From: Zerene cesonia
Lineage: Eukaryota; Arthropoda; Insecta; Lepidoptera; Pieridae
Direction: 5' to 3'
NCBI RefSeq assembly: GCF_012273895.1
Contig: NC_052126.1
Coordinates: 5,221,218 to 5,285,217 of the forward strand
DNA length: 64,000 nucleotides
This document shows positions 55,001-61,000 of the stretch, piece after piece. The position numbers and the translations under genes are program-made. Within the stretch, counting starts at the first letter, position 1, and the number at the start of each line of letters is the position of its first letter. The notes below the pieces were generated by a model that saw only the letters and a list, made by a program, of their open reading frames with translations, was not told the origin of the DNA and did not search any database.

Positions 55001-58000
55001 TGGCCATTTCATTTTAACTCTAACAGCTTTTCCAAATCACATTCTACCCTCATAAGCTTGATATATAATTTTACGAAAATAACCTAATCAAAATTATATA
55101 AATTTTAACATTTTTGTTTAAGTTTGCTCTGGATTCGCGTTAATTGTCGATAGGAATTGAAAAATACTTAACCTAGCCGCCTAGACCGCCTCCTTGCTAC
55201 AGTGGTTGTTAAAGTAGAGAGTTCGTATCCCGGTGAGGAGAACTCGGTCTGACTGGACACAGAGGGCTAGTTACCTATTTGTCCGTAAAGAAAATTAATC
55301 AGTGAAACAGATGTATGTCATCTGTCCACAGGGGCCACAGTACTACGCTTTTTTGTTAGTAGGGAGTAGATAATGTAGTCTATTATTAACCGACTTCCAA
55401 AAATTAAAAGGAAGTTCTATGTTCGTTTGTATGTTTTTTTTTTAACTTTTTTATGTTATAGCGGCTAACTAAGCAGGTAGTTCGACTGATGGTAAGCAAT
55501 CACGACGCATTACCAATTTTTAATAGTTAAGGGATGTGGAAAGTACTACGGACGGGAATAATGGATTTAAGGCATGAAATTTTATGCATAGGGCATAGTA
55601 CTTCATTTATTTTATCATCATCATCATCAGCCTATATTTCTTCCTATGAAGGGACATTTAGAGCTGAGGTTTTTAAAGTTCATATGCATAATGTGTAGAC
55701 AGATGAAAAATTATAGAACTCCAGATTTAGTATTAAGATTTGGCTTTAACCCCGAGCAAAAGCTCGATAGCTTACAGCGAAATATTAAAATTCTATGTAT
55801 TTCATTACAGACAAAAAACGAAAAAGGCGCTTCGCAGATAACAGAGTGATCATAACACAACATTTCACAGAGCGGACACTCACGCCTGGTGGTGATGTAA
55901 GTTTCTACTATCTATATAAGTCTACATAAATATGTTTTTACTTTATACTACGGTGAAATTTCTTAAAAAAAATACAATAATACTTTTTATGTAATGAATG
56001 TTTAATGTAGATAAGAAGATGAAACAAACGTTGCAATATAATTTTCTGATTTGTAAATATTGGTATAATTATATATAATTTACGCACAGAATTCATATTA
56101 ATACATAATATGTTCACTCTGTGTCGGTTTTAAAACTACTTTATAATCCTACTAATATTATAAACGTGAAAGTTTGTATGGATGTATGGATGTTTGTTAC
56201 TCTTTCACGCAAAAACTAATGAACCGATTGCAATGAAATTTGGTACGTGGATAGCTGGACAACTGGAATAACATATAGGCAACTTTTTATCCCGATATTC
56301 CTACGGGATACGGACTTACGCGGGTGAAACCGCGGGGCGCAGCTAGTTATAAGGAAGATTTACAAAATACCAATTTTATCGAAATAAGTATTCAATATTG
56401 TATTACAGAATAGCCATAATTTTCGTGTCTGTACATATCCATTAAATCTAGTCCAACTTAAACTACTGGATAACTTTCACAATATAAACCCCAAATATGG
56501 ATGGCATTATTAGGCAGAATACCCCAAGAGATTACCCGTTGTTGAATCTCTCCCGCAGCGCCTGCCTTACCCCATCCCGTCGTATGGGCAGGGATAATTC
56601 CTCTCTTTCATATCTGCCATAAACTCTACAAAAGTGATAAATTAAACTAATCTTAGTACGCGTGGAAGAAAGGATACCTAGACACACGTGTGCCGTAACG
56701 CGTGACGTAACGAAGCAGTCTACCCTCCCATATGTAGTTTTGAAATTCCAATATAAATGATTTTCAGATAAGCATGCAGTGCACAGCGATAGGAGACAGA
56801 CCGCCACAATTTACTTGGCATAGAGATGGAGTTCTGATATCTAGTAGCACGGATACAAGGTAATTGGTTTCAACTTGGTATCTGATCAAAAATTGAAATA
56901 AATGAGTTTGAAAGAACTTACACAAATATTAACAAGCATTTAAGTAACCATTTGGTAAAACCTCATTTATACACTTTCTACCTTTCCAAAATTTATATTT
57001 CCTGTATCCAAAGGTTGCCTGGAAGAAATCGCTTCAAAGCGATAAGGCCGCCAAATTGTACAATAGATATTGTTTATTGGTTTTGTTAACTGTATGTGTA
57101 TTGTACAATAAGGTGTAAATAAATAAATAAATAAACCTCTGATACATTTAGTTAAGTTTAGCTTACTATATGATATAAATTAAATAGCTCGAGGATGATA
57201 AGATTTTCAATATTAAACACTTTGTTTGTTAATATTGGAACAAGATAAATATTAAATGTCTATGTTAAAGTTTAAAGTATGTGTGTTACTCAAAACCGTC
57301 ATTGGTTTTTTCCATTGAGTATCAGTATTTGCTGAATTATCACTTATTAGCATTTTCAAGCGAAAAAAGGGAATAAGAAATATCACTTCTCATACATACA
57401 TATGCATTTTAAACAAACTAAATTTTTTACTACTTCTTTCATCCCCTTACATGTTTTGAAAAAAATGTGAGCCGTCACGGGACGCCTGGCAGATGTGAAA
57501 CATCGACATTATTTTGTAAAAGTTTACACAACTACTGCATATAAACTGTATATATATATCATCGTATAGCGTGGCGACGCGTCGCCACGACATGCGTCGC
57601 CACGCCAGAAATCGGTTTTACGTGCGGCTATAGATGTTTCACATCAAATATGTGATTATGTACACTAATAAAACAATACAAACATGATACATTTCTCATC
57701 AGATACGCATTGGGTCAAATAATGAGACTAGACGGATCAGTGCTAGCCCAACTAAATATCAGCAGAGTGAGAGTGGAAGACGGGGGGCTGTACTCTTGCA
57801 CCGCACTCGAGGGGGACAATGTAGCTGTTCATGAGAACAGATTTGATGTTTATGGTGAGAACATCATGACTATAGCAAACGTACATAGATATTACATATC
57901 TATAGAGTTTCTTGCCGACTCTTCTCTGTAGAAACTGCCTTCTGAACCGGTGGTAAATGTTAAACTGTGCTATGACGATTCAAAAGTGCTTCTTTCAGAA

Positions 58001-61000
58001 GTCTAATGGAATAATGAAATGTTTGAGTATCAAGGTTTAAAAAAAAAAAAAGTGAAGTCCCGTGTCCCCTAGTGGGGTATGGGGCAGATGCTGTACATCT
58101 GTTTCACTGATCGATTTTCTTTACGGACAAGTAGGTGATCAGCCTTCTGTGTCCTGCCAGACCGAGACATTTTTTTTTTAGTGCGTCCCCACCGGGAATT
58201 GAACCCAGGACCCCTCGGTTCTACGCTCACGCGTTAACCACTGTACCAAGGAGGCGGTCAGTATCAAGGTTTAAACCTGAAAAAATTGGTCATCCATCCA
58301 ATTAATGACCGTGTCGACAAAACCTCGTTAAAATAAAACCTTGTTGTTATCGTTATTTGCTATAACGACAAGCGAAATGCATCATCTCTGAAAATTTCAT
58401 TTATCTTACTATTATGATTCATGAGATACAGGCTGGTGACAGATGGAAGGACGGACAGAATAACAAAGAGTCAAATAGGCAGACAGGCATACAGGCAGAC
58501 AGGCATACAGGCAGACAGTCAAACAGGCAGACCGACAGACAGACAGACGGGCAGACAAAAAGATAAATTGCGAAGTCTTAGTACCCTTAGGTCCCGATTA
58601 AACCATAAAAATGAAAGTTTTAGTTTGTGTATACATGCATAAATAAGAGTATGATATAATATAAAAAACAAATTTCGGGTGAATTATGTTGCTTGAAGTA
58701 GTTACGCCTACTTTTATATCGGAAAAACAATGGAATCTACCCACAGATATTTCTATTTATATGAACAGTTTAAATTTAATAACTAATTTCATATTTTTTA
58801 ACAACCAATAAATATTATAAGTACGGTCTGATACTTTGTCTACACTTTATTTGTGATTTAGTATGAAAACTGTACAAAAATCCACGCTTGGGCATCTAAG
58901 TTAAACGAATAGTAACTAAAACATACTAATATTTAATACTCCAGGACCTCCATATATTAGAGCATTGCCGCCGATAAAAGTGCAAACTGGAGAATCTCTT
59001 AATCTGAGATGTCCGTACTATGGATATCCAATAAGGTAAGATATTTATTTGAAGTTTATATATTATAACCGATTTTTCTTTAAATAATTGTATCAAACAA
59101 TTGTATTAAACAATTGTATCTCTATGTCCAACTATCTCCTGTTTCCTTCCATCTTATCCTATCTTCTAATATCTTCTATCTCCTACTATCTTCTAACTAA
59201 CTCTTCAACTATGCCCCAACATATTGGCATAGCATATATTTATGGCTACAATAATTACTACAATAGTGAATGGGTTTGTTTTTGTACCCTGATCAATCAA
59301 TCATTATTTAATATTAGATCATTTCAGAGAATTCAGAAATCCTAATAACTGAAAAGATTTGTTGTTATATTTTATTCGAATTTCATAATCGAATTATTTT
59401 ATCGTTCAGATTTTTCAATGAATTGCTTTTAAAAGCCTAAAGAATCACTTCTATGACTAATTTAAATAAATCTGTTCCAGCAAAATAGACTGGGAGTACA
59501 CCGGCAAAAAGATAACATCAAGCGGCCTTTATCCAAATCGTTACAAACGGACAAACATACAAAAGCGCAGCGCTACCAACATTCACGGGACACTATCTAT
59601 TACGGAAGTGACCAAACAAAATAATGGCGCGAAATACACATGCATTGTGACCAGTCCGTCCGGTGAAATGGCTAGACGAGACTTCGAAGTTAAAGTTATA
59701 GAAGCGCCAATTCTAGATGATTTATTATTAGGTAATAACTTACAAGAGGGCCAAGTGGCTAACATATACTGCAATGTTAGAACCGGTGATCTGCCGATAC
59801 ATTTCGAGTGGCTGAAAGATGGGAAACGGATACCGAGTAATTTGAAGGTAATTTTTAATTATACTTAAAATTTTATGACATGTTCGAACCAAATTTTTGC
59901 CTTTTTTGTGTGTATTTTGTTGTTGTGTCTATCTGACATGACACACAAAATTTCAGACCGATTGTTCCAGATTCAGCTACATCAGTGAATCAGTCACCTT
60001 TGCGTTTTATGTAACAAAGATGATGATAGAAGCAAGTAGAATAAAAAATAGATACTTGAAAACTATTATACTTATCTTTCCTTATTTCTCTTTTAATGTA
60101 GATATATTTAATGTAGACGTAAACATTTCTCAAATGAAATGCCTATAGGCATTTCATTTGAGAAATGTTGCCTATAGGCATTTCATTTGAGAAATGTTTA
60201 CGTCCAAAAAAACAAACAACAATCAGAAACCATACAATCTTTTCTCCAGGTCGTAGAACGAAGTTCGGAATTATTCAGCGCTCTAGTGATAAAGAGCGTT
60301 GCGCTGGAGCATTGCGGCACCTACACTTGCGTGGCGACAAATCACGTCGCCACTGTTAATAAGTCCACTGAATTGTATATTAAAGGTGAGTTTTTGATAC
60401 TGACAATCAGCACTGTTACTTGAAACTAAATGCTGATAATCAGCGCTGTGACATTATAGCTATTTGACGCTGAAAATGTCAAGCGCTGTGGCTGTCTTAC
60501 ATCAGCATATGCCGAGTAGTTTTGCTTTAATTGTTACATAATTTTATTTATTTAATTTGTTTTTTTGTTCATCGTTTGAATCTTTTTTATTTTCTCTAAT
60601 AGTATATAAAGAGCACAATTTTTTTTTTTTTTATGAAATAGCTGAACAGTATGCCAAATAACTGTTGATTGACATAAACAATATTTCAAGTTCTTACTCG
60701 CCATAAATACGGTACGACTGGCTATGTTGTGTTTATCTATAATATATGATTTTACCATGAAATCATCTAAATTCACTTGTACCTTAACGTTAAAAATTAT
60801 AATAATTTTTGTTGGTAGACCTACCTGCCTAACCTAACCCATTTAATCGAAAATACGTCAAAGGCTTTTTTGGCCAAAGTAACTTTAAGGATATATATTC
60901 ATAGATATCAAGTCAGCCTGAATCTAGAACGTTCCTTACAATTATACATATTTTAACTATATTTTGAGACATGGGGGAAGATTATTTTGAGAGGATTATA

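Larger units (their letters stand above)
51114..55810 (+). other. Intron between coding exons 7 and 8
   Basis: Repeats at 51125, 51908, 53256, 54060 and 55188, and a short retroposon fragment at 55445-55515. No extra in-frame exon was found. Confidence 0.6.

Noticed and set aside
56530..56760. Minus-strand ORF and CG-containing stretch before exon 9
   Set aside because: No domain in the 91-codon ORF. It resembles an old repeat, but I could not pair it with another copy in the window.
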